A stretch of DNA of 64,000 nt from an uncultured Ruegeria sp. (GTDB taxonomy: Bacteria; Pseudomonadota; Alphaproteobacteria; Rhodobacterales; Rhodobacteraceae): NCBI RefSeq assembly GCF_947497005.1, contig NZ_CANMFF010000017.1, positions 39,650 through 103,649 of the forward strand. The letters are read 5' to 3'. The notes below the pieces were generated by a model. It made no database searches and had not been told where the DNA came from. It saw only the letters and a program-made list of their open reading frames with translations. This document shows positions 24,302-32,972 of the stretch, in pieces. Made by a program: the position numbers and the translations under genes. Each line of letters begins with the position of its first letter. Positions within the stretch are counted from its first letter, which is position 1.

Positions 24302-25150
24302 GGTTCTGGACCCACTAAATTGGTTGTCGGCATCCCGTCCACATGATTCAAGCGCTTGAGGTTCAGGAGGGTGCATAATGAGAAGTCTATTCTGGTTGAC
24401 CGACGAGCAGATGTCGCGGCTTCGGCCCTACTTTCCGATGAGCCATGGCAAGCCGAGGGTTGATGATCGACGTGTATTGAGCGGGATTATTTTCATCAAT
24501 CGCAATGGGTTGCGGTGGTCGGATGCGCGTCGCGAATATGGGCCGCCGAAGACGCTCTACAACCGCTGGAAACGATGGAGCGATATGGGTTATTCGCTCG
24601 GATCATGACCGGGCTGGCTGCGGAAGAAGCCGATCACAAAACCATCATGATTGACGCAACTTACCTCAAAGTGCACCGCACGGCCTCCAGCCTGCGGCTG
24701 AAAAAGGGGGCGCGGCAGACTGATCGGACGCCCCAAGGGTGGCATGAATACGAAACTGCATGCAGTTACTGACAGCCTCGGACGCCCCATCCGCTTCTTC
24801 AAATCCGCTGGGCAGGTTAGCGACTACACAGGGGCTAGGGCTCTGGTGAACACGCTACCACCAGCTGAGCGGCTGCTGGGAGATCGAGGTTATGACGCCG
24901 ACTGGTTCCGCGAAGCCCTTAATGACAGGGGGATTAGGCCCTGCATCCCAGGTCGCAAGTCGCGCGACAAGCCTGTCCGCTACGACAAGCGACGCTATAA
25001 ACGCAGAAACCGCATTGAGATCATGTTCGGGCGCCTGAAAGACTGGCGGCGCGTCGCAACCCGATACGACAGATGCCCGAAGGTATTCCTGTGGCCATCG
25101 CACTCGCGGCTACAGTCCTATTCTGGCTGTAAATCAAAGAGTCTGGAGCC
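24302..25150. mobile_element. IS5-family (IS427-like) insertion sequence, inactive
   Basis: An 849-bp element whose ends read GGTTCTGGACCC (left) and, on the reverse strand, GGCTCCAGACTC (right), identical at 8 of 12 positions. A TA dinucleotide flanks each end, consistent with a 2-bp target duplication. It contains a frame-disrupted transposase. It separates the sulphur-oxidation unit from the MATE gene. The borders are read by eye. Confidence 0.7.
24378..25132 (+). pseudogene. IS5-family transposase, frameshifted
   Basis: The N-terminal part (24378-24608; LTDEQMSRLRPYFP) and the next segment (about 24590-24745; GLAAEEADHKTIMIDATYLKVH, containing the first catalytic D) lie in different frames. 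Such a shift is normal for two-frame IS427 transposases. A second shift near 24740 leads back to the first frame (NTKLHAVTDSLGRP, DRGYDADWFREAL with the second D, and NRIEIMFGRLKDWRR with the E). A third near 25092 is needed to reach the natural end AIALAATVLFWL. The last two look like real mutations, so the copy is probably dead unless supplied in trans. Confidence 0.8.
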
Positions 25151-25214
25151 TAACTCCGGTAAAATCGCCGAAAAGTTCATCCAGCTCAAAGCTTTGCAAC
25201 AAATCCCCGTTCCA

Positions 25215-26594
25215 TCACCCTGTGGCGGAAACCCACAATCCACTGATTTCTGTTCGGGCGATGTGTGTGGTCAGCGCCAACGCGAAAACCCAGCCGGTTA
25301 CAACAGCCGCTGCTGTTCCGAACCAAACTCCGATTTCGCTGAAACCCAAAAGGCCAACAAAAAACCAAACGAAGAAAGCAACCCCGAACCCTTGTCGATA
25401 GAAGCTGATCCAGACTGTCCAGATGGGCTTTTTTAACGCCTGCAGTAGCGAGTTGATCGAAAACAGCATCATGTAGAAGGGTAGGATCAGGCTATCGATA
25501 CGTAGGTAGCCGACACCGACACGGATAACATCCGGCTCATTTGTGAACAGTCGCATGAGCAACGGGCCGCCGAGCCAAAGGATCGGGATTGCAATCAGTG
25601 TCATGAAGAACCCGATGCGCCAGCAATAGAACAGTGCTGCGCGTACTCTCTGGCTATCGCGGGCCCCGAAATTCTGAGATGCGATTGGCAGCAGCGCGCC
25701 GGTGACGCCCAGAATGGGCAGCAGCATAACCTGTTCCAGGCGAATGGCGATGGCGTACCCGGCAATGGCATGTTCCCCAAAGAGCTTGAGCGCAAATTGA
25801 ATGACGAAGGTAGACAAGAGCATGACGGAAAAAGACACAGCCGTCGGCAGTACCTGCATGGAGATCTCGGCAAATCGGCTCAGGCGCGGGATGAAATGGG
25901 CCGGGCGCATCCGCCTCATACGTTTTCGCCGCAGAACCTGCCGGATGAGAAAAATCATCACCCCCGTCTGACTGATCACTGTGGATAGGGCCAGCCCGTC
26001 AAAACCGATGCCCGGGATCACACCGGGAATACCATAGATCAGAAGAGGATTCAGCACGATGTTTGCCAGAAACGCCACGATCAGCGCCCTCTGCATCGAC
26101 ACCGCATCGCCATGGGCCTGCAGGATGCCGTTGCACCCATGGGCCAGCAAGAAACCGGGCATTGCCATAAGCAGCCAGTAGAAATAGCGCAGCCCTGCAT
26201 CGCGATAGTCGCCCGGTTCCGAAACCAATCGGATCAACATGGGGCCAAACCACAGGCTCATTAGAACAAGCAGACAGGATGCTATAAATCCATATGCCAT
26301 CCCTTGCGCAGCAAGGCGCCGAGCCGCCCGGTTGTCGCCTGCACCCAGAGCGTTCCCGACCAACGCGCTCATGGCTGCGCCTAGCCCTACCCCGACAGAA
26401 ATTGTGACGAAAAACGCCTGAAACCCAAGGGCCAGACCGGCCTGTGCACTGGTTGACAACAACCCGGCAAAGAAGATGTCCACGATATTGTAGAGCGTGT
26501 TGAACAGCATTCCCACTGCGCCAGGAATCGCCAGTGTTCGGAAGTGTCCCGGAATGGGTCCGCGCGTCAGATCAAGGTCAAGAGCCTGCGCCAT
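25215..26594 (-). CDS. MATE-family efflux protein
   Basis: A 459-aa inner-membrane protein with about twelve hydrophobic segments in two similar halves. The N-terminus has IPGHFRTLAIPGAVGMLFNTLYNIVD and the second half GVTGALLPIASQNFGARD, both typical of MATE (NorM/DinF-like) sodium- or proton-driven exporters. It follows an XRE-cupin regulator gene by 12 bp and a CMD-domain gene, forming a three-gene operon, so it probably exports the compound sensed by that regulator. The substrate is unknown. Confidence 0.88.
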   Translation of the reverse strand: MAQALDLDLTRGPIPGHFRTLAIPGAVGMLFNTLYNIVDIFFAGLLSTSAQAGLALGFQAFFVTISVGVGLGAAMSALVGNALGAGDNRAARRLAAQGMAYGFIASCLLVLMSLWFGPMLIRLVSEPGDYRDAGLRYFYWLLMAMPGFLLAHGCNGILQAHGDAVSMQRALIVAFLANIVLNPLLIYGIPGVIPGIGFDGLALSTVISQTGVMIFLIRQVLRRKRMRRMRPAHFIPRLSRFAEISMQVLPTAVSFSVMLLSTFVIQFALKLFGEHAIAGYAIAIRLEQVMLLPILGVTGALLPIASQNFGARDSQRVRAALFYCWRIGFFMTLIAIPILWLGGPLLMRLFTNEPDVIRVGVGYLRIDSLILPFYMMLFSINSLLQALKKPIWTVWISFYRQGFGVAFFVWFFVGLLGFSEIGVWFGTAAAVVTGWVFALALTTHIARTEISGLWVSATG

Positions 26595-26606
26595 GCCAGC
26601 CTGATA

Positions 26607-27194
26607 TCACGGACGTTCTGCCTGAACAGTCAGAAAGACAAATTCGGAGGTCAGAACCTCTTCAAACCCGTGGTTGAGCTCGGCATCCACGCTGATGGTA
26701 TCGCCAGCGGCCAGTTTGAACCGGGCTTCGCCATAGCGATAAACAGCTTCGCCTTCGATGGCCTGAACAAAAACGACGCCGTGTCCGACATATGTTGGTG
26801 GTGGTCCGCCATCGCGCAACAGGATCACGCGACGGGCCTGAAAGCGCAGGTCTTTGCGCGAATGCAGCGCTAGATTGACATATTCATGGCTATGCCCGGC
26901 AGAGATTCGGGTGGATCTCAGCCCTTCGCCATGGCGCACAAGTGTATAATCGGTGTGATCGGTGCGCGCTTCACGAAACAACGATATAATCGGAACTTCA
27001 AGCGCTTCGGCCAGCGCAGCGAGCGTGTCGATAGAGGGGGAGACCAGGCCATTTTCGATCCGGCTGACCATGGCGGCTGAGATTCCGGACTGCTTGGCCA
27101 GCCTGCGGGCAGATTGTTTGCGGCTTTGGCGCAGCTCTTTCAGCGAGGCACCAATTGCGCGATCAATCTGTCTTCCAGGCGGATCTCCCTGCAT
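26607..27194 (-). CDS. XRE-family regulator with C-terminal cupin sensor
   Basis: A 195-aa transcription factor: helix-turn-helix at about 14-68 (SARRLAKQSGISAAMVSRIENGLVSPS split over two helices) and a cupin domain at about 110-190 (GHGVVFVQAIEGEAVYRYG, LAAGDTISVDAELNHGF). Such proteins usually sense a small metabolite and control neighbouring transport and catabolic genes. It is placed between the CMD-domain and MATE genes. A close paralogue lies at 55.5-56.1 kb in this window. Confidence 0.88.
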   Translation of the reverse strand: MQGDPPGRQIDRAIGASLKELRQSRKQSARRLAKQSGISAAMVSRIENGLVSPSIDTLAALAEALEVPIISLFREARTDHTDYTLVRHGEGLRSTRISAGHSHEYVNLALHSRKDLRFQARRVILLRDGGPPPTYVGHGVVFVQAIEGEAVYRYGEARFKLAAGDTISVDAELNHGFEEVLTSEFVFLTVQAERP

Positions 27195-27202
27195 GGTCTG
27201 TC

Positions 27203-27784
27203 CTATTCTTCGTTCGCGTAATAGCCCACCACATCGCCATCCGTTGTCACGCCCAGACCGTTCAGCAACCTGTTCGCATAGTTGAAGTAGCCGACGATCT
27301 GATTGATTTCGAGAATCTCTCCGTCTTCCCAGCCAGCCTCTTTCAGTTGAGCAACGTCGGAATCGACCATCGCTCCGGGCGATACGGTCAGTTTCTCGGC
27401 ATATCGCAGTGCCGCAAGATGAGCGCCGTCGAAGGCATCCTGTGGACGTCGTGCCTTGAACGCGGCTTCGATTTTATCGGCGCGTGCGTCATCTGCGATC
27501 AGGTGCCGGGCATTGGCCCAGTGGTTGGCGTAGGAGTATGGGCAAGTGTTCAAAGTCGATACGTAAGAACTGATCACCTCCTGAAACCACATCGGAACTG
27601 TGTTGGCATCGTCGTGTAGGCAGGCGCGATACAAAATCACGTGGCCTTTCATTGTGTTGGGACGCAGCGAGTGCACACGCATAACGTTGTCCACCGTCCC
27701 ATGAGGCGTCCGCGCCAAATTCAGACTGTCCTGCAGCTGCGCATCGGCATCTTCGTCAGATATCATCCTGATCCAGGCAGACAT
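27203..27784 (-). CDS. Carboxymuconolactone-decarboxylase/AhpD-like peroxidase-related protein
   Basis: A 193-aa protein of the CMD/AhpD superfamily, peroxidase-related subgroup. The active-site-like segment CPYSYANHWANARH retains one cysteine and a histidine seven positions on, but the second cysteine of the AhpD CxxC is serine (CPYS). Activity would thus be different from AhpD peroxidase. It is first in the operon with the XRE-cupin regulator and the MATE exporter (8-bp and 12-bp gaps), suggesting a stress or detoxification set. Confidence 0.82.
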   Translation of the reverse strand: MSAWIRMISDEDADAQLQDSLNLARTPHGTVDNVMRVHSLRPNTMKGHVILYRACLHDDANTVPMWFQEVISSYVSTLNTCPYSYANHWANARHLIADDARADKIEAAFKARRPQDAFDGAHLAALRYAEKLTVSPGAMVDSDVAQLKEAGWEDGEILEINQIVGYFNYANRLLNGLGVTTDGDVVGYYANEE

Positions 27785-28080
27785 TTACGGCTCCTTCTTT
27801 GAGATTTGGCGCAAGTTTCGGGCAGCTCAATTCTGTACCCCCGAGTTTTTTATTGACGAGTATTGCGTATTAAGCAACCATATTGATCGAAGTGCAACGT
27901 ATTTGAGGATTTTCAGGCCTTGCCCGACTGCTCCGCTCAATCGCAGCACCGACCGGACGGGCCGTTCTAAGCTGTTGCGCAGGACATTCGGCTTAGGTGA
28001 GAGAATGCGTGCAAAAGGCTGAGCGCTTTGGACGAAAATAGACAACCAGGCATGGTGTCCCGAACCCAGACAGGCACGAC

Positions 28081-28827
28081 ATGAACCAAGCCACTCCGAT
28101 GATCGAAGTGACAAATCTGGACAAGTACTATGGCGCGTTCCACGCGTTGAAGGATATCGACCTGACGGTGCATCAGGGTGAAAAGGTTGTGATTTGCGGT
28201 CCGTCGGGCTCGGGCAAGTCGACATTGATCCGCTGTTTCAACGGGCTGGAGTGGCACAATTCTGGCCGCCTCGTCATCGACGGGATCGAGGTTTACGACG
28301 GGGCCAAAGAGATTCGGGAACTGCGGCAGGAAGTCGGTATGGTCTTTCAGCAGTTCAACCTGTTCCCGCATCTAACCGTGTTGGAGAACCTGACAATCGG
28401 TCCGATGAAAGTGCGCCGCATCTCAAAGGCGCAGGCCGAAGAAACCGCACGCAAGTATTTGGAGCGGGTTCATATTCCGGAACAGGCCGACAAATACCCG
28501 TCGCAACTGTCGGGGGGGCAGCAACAGCGCGTGGCGATTGCAAGGTCTTTGTGCATGGAAACCCGGATCATGCTGTTTGATGAGCCGACCTCGGCGCTGG
28601 ATCCCGAGATGATCAATGAAGTGCTGGATGTGATGGTCGAACTGGCCGACACCGGCATGACGATGGTTGTTGTCACCCACGAGATGGGATTCGCCCGCAA
28701 GGTTGCAGATACCATGGTCTTTATGGAAGCCGGCCGGATCGTCGAAATCTCGCCGCCCGAGCAGTTCTTCACCAATCCGTCCAGTGAACGTTGCCGACTG
28801 TTCCTGGATCAGATTCTGGCGCATTGA
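28081..28827 (+). CDS. Polar amino-acid ABC transporter ATP-binding protein
   Basis: A 248-aa GlnQ/HisP-type ATPase with Walker A GPSGSGKST, Q-loop VFQQFNLFPHLTVLENL, signature LSGGQQQRVAIARSL, Walker B IMLFDEPTSALDPEM and H-loop VVTHEMGFA. It starts an operon of ATPase, permease, binding protein, permease. The 296-bp upstream gap (27785-28080) should hold divergent promoters; a short inverted repeat TTGC-N7-GCAA is visible near 27866, too weak to call. Confidence 0.94.
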   Translation: MNQATPMIEVTNLDKYYGAFHALKDIDLTVHQGEKVVICGPSGSGKSTLIRCFNGLEWHNSGRLVIDGIEVYDGAKEIRELRQEVGMVFQQFNLFPHLTVLENLTIGPMKVRRISKAQAEETARKYLERVHIPEQADKYPSQLSGGQQQRVAIARSLCMETRIMLFDEPTSALDPEMINEVLDVMVELADTGMTMVVVTHEMGFARKVADTMVFMEAGRIVEISPPEQFFTNPSSERCRLFLDQILAH

Positions 28828-28829
28828 AC

Positions 28830-29678
28830 GTGAGTGATCTGGGTATATCCGGGCCAAAGGGCCAGCCGCTGCCAAGGCCGCCTTTTCTGAAACGGTTCTT
28901 CGACTCGGTTTTGATCTCGGTCGCGATCTACGCCATCATTGTCGGTCTCATCGCATATGGCTCTTTTGTCGGCGCTCAGAGTATGGGATATAACTGGCAA
29001 TGGTACCGCGTGCCGCAGTTCCTGTACCGCAACACCGAAATTGGGTTTGAATGGGGGCAAATTCCAATCGGATTGGTGGCGACAATCAAGCTGTCGGTCA
29101 TTTCATTCCTGCTGGCGACGGCGATCGGTCTTTTGATCGCATTGCTTCGATTGTCGGGCCTGGTCATTGGATCTGCTGTTGCCGTCGGGTTTCTGGAATT
29201 GATCCGCAACATCCCGCTGCTGGTTCTGCTGTATCTCTTCTATTATGTGCTCGGGCCGATCTTCGGGTTTGACCGCTATACGGCCAGTATCCTCACGCTG
29301 GCGGTTTTCCACTCGGCGCTGATTTCCGAGATTTTCCGAGCCGGTATTAACGCCGTTCACACCGGCCAATGGGAGGCGGCGAAATCCATTGGGATGTCAC
29401 CTTTCCAGGCTTATCGCTACATTATCTTGCCGCAATCGGTGCGCTTCATGTTGCCGCCGATGACGGGTGAAGTCGTTCACCTGATCAAGTCCTCGGCGAT
29501 TGTCAGTGTGATCGCGGTGGCTGAGCTGACCACGTTTGGCCGTAACATCATATCCGATACCTACATGAGTTTCGAAATCTGGTTCACCATCGCCTTGGTC
29601 TATCTGGTGGTGACCCTGATCCTGTCGATTGGCGTGAGTCATCTGGAGAAGAAATATGCCGTCGACCAACAAAACTGA
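28830..29678 (+). CDS. Polar amino-acid ABC transporter permease 1
   Basis: A 282-aa HisM/GlnP-type membrane protein with five to six transmembrane helices and the EAA loop GQWEAAKSIGMSPFQAYRYIILPQ. It has a longer N-terminus and an extra periplasmic segment (MGYNWQWYRVPQFLYRNT) between the first helices, as in GltJ/AapQ-like permeases. A GTG start at 28830, 2 bp after the ATPase stop, is chosen; the upstream in-frame part overlaps the ATPase. Confidence 0.9.
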   Translation: MSDLGISGPKGQPLPRPPFLKRFFDSVLISVAIYAIIVGLIAYGSFVGAQSMGYNWQWYRVPQFLYRNTEIGFEWGQIPIGLVATIKLSVISFLLATAIGLLIALLRLSGLVIGSAVAVGFLELIRNIPLLVLLYLFYYVLGPIFGFDRYTASILTLAVFHSALISEIFRAGINAVHTGQWEAAKSIGMSPFQAYRYIILPQSVRFMLPPMTGEVVHLIKSSAIVSVIAVAELTTFGRNIISDTYMSFEIWFTIALVYLVVTLILSIGVSHLEKKYAVDQQN

Positions 29679-29708
29679 AAATACTGTCGGACAACAAGGA
29701 GAACCAAG

Positions 29709-30542
29709 ATGAAGCTTTCTCGCAGAATGCTCGGGGCTGCCCTGGGTGCGGTCGTGGCGACTGGAATGGCGACCTCGGGCTGGGCGCAAAGCGCGACCCA
29801 GGACCTGTCCCGCGAAAGTGTGATTGAAACCATCAAGCAGGACGGCGTGATCCGCATCGGTCTGTCGCTGTTCGTGCCATGGTCGATGCGCGACAAGAAC
29901 GGCGATCTGATCGGGTTCGAACTGGATGTCGGACGCAAGCTGGCCGAGGATATGGGCGTCGAGGTCGAATTCGTACCCACCGCATGGGACGGGATTATTC
30001 CGGCCTTGGTTTCGGGCAATTTCGACGTCATCATTTCCGGCATGTCGGTGACGGCGCAACGGAACCTGACGATCAACTTCACGGACCCATACGCATTCTC
30101 TGGCCTGGCAATCCTGGCGAATAAAGAGTTGACTGCGGACATGTCGCGCGAAGATTTGAACTCGCCGGATGTAACCTTTACAGCCCGTCGCGGCGCGACA
30201 CCGGCAACAGTCATTGCTAAAGCATTCCCCGAAGCAAATCTGTTGCTGTTTGATGAAGATGGTGCATCCACTCAGGAAGTGCTGAATGGCAACGCGCACG
30301 CCACGATGGCCTCGCAGCCGACACCCAATCGCGAAGCCGGGCGCAACCCGGAAACACTGGTTGTGATGGAGGGTGAGCTTTTTGACCCACGTGGAGAAGC
30401 CTTTGGAATGCGCAAGGGCGACCCGGACGCGATGAACTTTTTCAACAATTGGATCGCGCAGAACTGGCGCTCTGGCTGGCTGGAAGAGCGTCACAACTAC
30501 TGGTTCGCCACTGAAGACTGGGCGGATCAGGTCGCCCAGTAA
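29709..30542 (+). CDS. Periplasmic amino-acid-type binding protein (family 3)
   Basis: A 277-aa exported protein: a signal peptide ending near SGWAQS, then the solute-binding family 3 segments IRIGLSLFVPWSMRDKNG, LIGFELDVGRKLAEDMG and FDVIISGMSVTAQRN. The ligand is probably a polar amino acid or a related amine; the binding site alone does not tell which. It lies between the two permease genes and is followed by a stem-loop. The neighbouring MocDE-like oxygenase genes hint that the ligand could be an unusual methylated or cyclic amino compound. Confidence 0.9.
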   Translation: MKLSRRMLGAALGAVVATGMATSGWAQSATQDLSRESVIETIKQDGVIRIGLSLFVPWSMRDKNGDLIGFELDVGRKLAEDMGVEVEFVPTAWDGIIPALVSGNFDVIISGMSVTAQRNLTINFTDPYAFSGLAILANKELTADMSREDLNSPDVTFTARRGATPATVIAKAFPEANLLLFDEDGASTQEVLNGNAHATMASQPTPNREAGRNPETLVVMEGELFDPRGEAFGMRKGDPDAMNFFNNWIAQNWRSGWLEERHNYWFATEDWADQVAQ

Positions 30543-30551
30543 CATATCTGA

Positions 30552-30576
30552 CCGGGGGCGGGGCAACTGCCCCCGG
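30552..30576 (+). promoter_or_regulatory. Intra-operon stem-loop after the binding-protein gene
   Basis: A perfect 8-bp stem (CCGGGGGC / GCCCCCGG) with a 9-nt loop, 10 bp after the binding-protein stop. There is no T-run. Hairpins here usually protect the upstream binding-protein mRNA and lower expression of the distal permease. Confidence 0.65.
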
Positions 30577-30596
30577 ATTTGACGCGGAGCACGCCG

Positions 30597-31478
30597 GTGC
30601 GGGAATTTCTCAATAAACTCAGATGGCCCGATTATCTGATCCTGGCGGTCGTGGTCGCCTTTTTCGGCTATATCTGGCTGTCGATCGAAGGCACGCTGAA
30701 CTATAAATGGCGGTGGGAACTAATCCCCGGCTATATTGTCGGCTGGCATTCCGGACGCGAAGAGTATTTTGCCAACCTGTTGTTGCAGGGGCTTGCCGCA
30801 ACAATCCGCATCAGCATCTATTCCGGTATTTTGGCGCTTATCCTTGGGACCATTCTGGGCATCGCGCGTTGTTCGGCCAATCTGACAATCCGGATGTTGG
30901 CTCGCACCTATCTTGAGTTTCTGCGGAACGTTCCACCAGTCGTTGTCGTCTTTATCTTCTTTTTCTTCCTGTCCCAGCAACTGATTGACGCACTGAACCT
31001 TGAACGTTGGGCCAGAGGCATCGCACGGCAGGAAGACAACGCGGTGTGGGAGTTTTTCTTCGGTGAAATGCGCCGTTTTCCCTCGCTGGTATCAGGTGTC
31101 ATCGTTCTGGCCCTGTTTGAAAGCGCTTTTGTCGGTGAAATTGTCCGTGCCGGAATTCAGTCAATCCCCAAAGGCCAGCACGAGGCGGCGCGATCCATCG
31201 GGATGAGCCGCATTCAGGAATTACGCTATGTGGTCCTGCCGCAAGCCATGAAAAAAGTGGTGCCGCCGCTAGCGAACCAGTTCATATCTCTCATCAAAGA
31301 CAGCTCGATCCTGTCGCTGATCTCGGTGCAGGAGCTGACATATAAAACGGTCGAACTCGTGGCGTCGTCCCGCATGATATTCGAGGCGTGGATTACCACG
31401 GCAGCCTTTTATTTTGTGGTCTGCTTCGGCCTTAGTCGATTGTTTGCGCGACTTGAAAAGCGGTCCGACAAGCGCTAG
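30597..31478 (+). CDS. Polar amino-acid ABC transporter permease 2
   Basis: A 293-aa permease homologous to the first one: the periplasmic insert NYKWRWELIPGYIVGW and the EAA loop GQHEAARSIGMSRIQELRYVVLPQ. A GTG start at 30597 is preferred, with GGAG 7 bp upstream; an in-frame TTG at 30579 is possible but abuts the hairpin. A second permease makes the importer a heterodimer, as in Aap/Glt systems. It ends the operon. Confidence 0.9.
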   Translation: MREFLNKLRWPDYLILAVVVAFFGYIWLSIEGTLNYKWRWELIPGYIVGWHSGREEYFANLLLQGLAATIRISIYSGILALILGTILGIARCSANLTIRMLARTYLEFLRNVPPVVVVFIFFFFLSQQLIDALNLERWARGIARQEDNAVWEFFFGEMRRFPSLVSGVIVLALFESAFVGEIVRAGIQSIPKGQHEAARSIGMSRIQELRYVVLPQAMKKVVPPLANQFISLIKDSSILSLISVQELTYKTVELVASSRMIFEAWITTAAFYFVVCFGLSRLFARLEKRSDKR

Positions 31479-31512
31479 CGGTCAAGCCATTCGACACATT
31501 GCCTGAATAAGT

Positions 31513-31539
31513 CCCGACACCGGCATGCACGGCATCGGG
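31513..31539. terminator. Bidirectional hairpin between convergent operons
   Basis: CCCGA-CA-CCG, 7-nt loop, CGG-CA-TCGGG: a two-part stem with a symmetric internal CA/CA loop, placed in the 77-bp gap between the convergent permease and MocE genes. No T-run follows on either strand, so termination strength is doubtful. Confidence 0.4.
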
Positions 31540-31555
31540 CCAAGGTTTGCAGGGG

Positions 31556-31873
31556 CTATGCCCTGATCTGGACCATTCCGTTTTCGATCCGGGTCTCAAA
31601 CACCTTCATCGGTCGTGTCGCTGGTGCTGAAACCGGGTGCCCGTCTCGCACATCAAATGCACCCTGATGTAGGGGGCATTCAATGACATGCCCATCGAAA
31701 TACCCGTCACAGAGATCAGCGCCGCCGTGATTACACAATGCCAGTGAAGCAAAGACGCCGCTTGGCGTGTCATAGATCGCGATCAAACGCGAGCCGAGTT
31801 CAACCCGCGTGACCCAGTTCTTTTCCAGCCGGGTGACTTCGATCACATCTTTCCATGGTTTTTCATCTGCCAT
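31556..31873 (-). CDS. MocE-family Rieske [2Fe-2S] ferredoxin
   Basis: A 105-aa Rieske ferredoxin, the electron donor to an oxygenase. Cluster ligands are C47-x-H49 and C66-x2-H69 (ALCNHGGADL and ECPLHQGAFD). MocE belongs to the rhizopine (3-O-methyl-scyllo-inosamine) demethylation system MocDEF. It lies 3 bp after the MocD-like membrane oxygenase gene, the same pairing as MocD-MocE. A dedicated reductase (MocF) is not seen here. It could also feed the VanA-like Rieske oxygenase at 35.2 kb. Confidence 0.9.
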   Translation of the reverse strand: MADEKPWKDVIEVTRLEKNWVTRVELGSRLIAIYDTPSGVFASLALCNHGGADLCDGYFDGHVIECPLHQGAFDVRDGHPVSAPATRPMKVFETRIENGMVQIRA

Positions 31874-31876
31874 GGA

Positions 31877-32818
31877 TTACACTCTCGACCTTTGCCGTAT
31901 TTGCCGCAGAATTTCGCGATGCGCGGCCAGATATCCGCCGGGTTCGACATGGATGTGATCCTTCAGTTTCTCATGCAAGCGTGGAAGGGCATGAAACGGG
32001 ACCGATGAGACATAGTGGTGTTCGGCATGATAGTTCATGTTCCAGCATAGAAAGGCCCATGGGGCGGAAACCAGATTGGTTCGTGTGTTTTCTGACATCT
32101 GCGCCACAGTTGGTCGCCCGACATGTTCGGTCATCCGAATGAAACGCATCACCGGCTCACCCAGTATCAGGGGTATGATCCAGTACCAGATCAGCCCCCA
32201 CCAACCTGTGATGGCCATGCCCAGAAAGATCGCCACATAGATTGCCAGCATTCGGCGGGCATCGCGATATACGGCCTGATACTCGACTTTCGGAATGAAC
32301 CGCAGTTCAGCCTCGCTGAGGCGTCCGAAAGCGTGGCGAAATAGCTCAGTGAATTTGCCGCGCCAATAGGGCAGGGCGGAAAGATACAGCAGGTATTCCC
32401 CCAGCGATTTGGGCAAAGGGATCTGTTCGGGATCTTCCCCGGTCAATTGCGTATAGGTGTGGTGATCGCAATGTTCGTAGCGAAAGAACCGGTGCGGCAG
32501 GACGATAATCAAACCGCAGATCTGCCCGACCAGTTCGTTCAGCCAACGGGTTCGAAACACCGTATAGTGCACGCATTCATGCTGTAGCGAAAAATAGTGC
32601 ACCAGAACAATGCCTTGCAGGAACATTGCAGGCCAGATCAACCAGCTGTCCCATGCCAGGGTGACGAGGGTGGTTGTACAGGCCAGTACCAGACCACAAA
32701 GCGTTAGATGACGCAGGCCGGGTCCGTTTGACCTTTGCATGAATCCTTTCAGCTCTTCGCGCGTCAGCTTGCCTTCGGCCAAAGCCTGAGTCAGAGGCGT
32801 TACGATTGCTTTTGACAT
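31877..32818 (-). CDS. MocD-like membrane di-iron oxygenase (fatty-acid-desaturase fold)
   Basis: A 313-aa integral membrane protein with the three histidine boxes of the desaturase/alkane-hydroxylase superfamily: H80-x3-H84 (QHECVH), H116-x2-H119-H120 (EHCDHH) and H264-x2-H267-H268 (HAEHH). Hydrophobic helices surround them. Coupled to a MocE-type ferredoxin 3 bp downstream, it is more likely a hydroxylase or demethylase of a small molecule than a lipid desaturase. The ATG at 32818 (MSKAIVTPL) is chosen; the frame is open for 16 more codons without a good start. Confidence 0.82.
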   Translation of the reverse strand: MSKAIVTPLTQALAEGKLTREELKGFMQRSNGPGLRHLTLCGLVLACTTTLVTLAWDSWLIWPAMFLQGIVLVHYFSLQHECVHYTVFRTRWLNELVGQICGLIIVLPHRFFRYEHCDHHTYTQLTGEDPEQIPLPKSLGEYLLYLSALPYWRGKFTELFRHAFGRLSEAELRFIPKVEYQAVYRDARRMLAIYVAIFLGMAITGWWGLIWYWIIPLILGEPVMRFIRMTEHVGRPTVAQMSENTRTNLVSAPWAFLCWNMNYHAEHHYVSSVPFHALPRLHEKLKDHIHVEPGGYLAAHREILRQIRQRSRV

Positions 32819-32972
32819 GTGAGTTCCACAGAATTTGCCGGAGCGGGGGCTGTGCCCTCTTCGCATTTTCCGACACCGGAGACGGGAGTGCTCCGCACCA
32901 TAGGGATCTTTCTGCAGAGCCCTATTGCCAACAGATTATCGTGACACCAGGCGTTCAATCAAGACAGAAAGC

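Noticed and set aside
27860..27880. Inverted repeat TTGC-N7-GCAA as an operator before the amino-acid transporter
   Set aside because: Arms of four bases are expected by chance in a gap of this size.
29397..30566. A 389-codon open frame antisense to the binding-protein gene
   Set aside because: The same shadow effect; its low-complexity R/H/Q composition is not protein-like.
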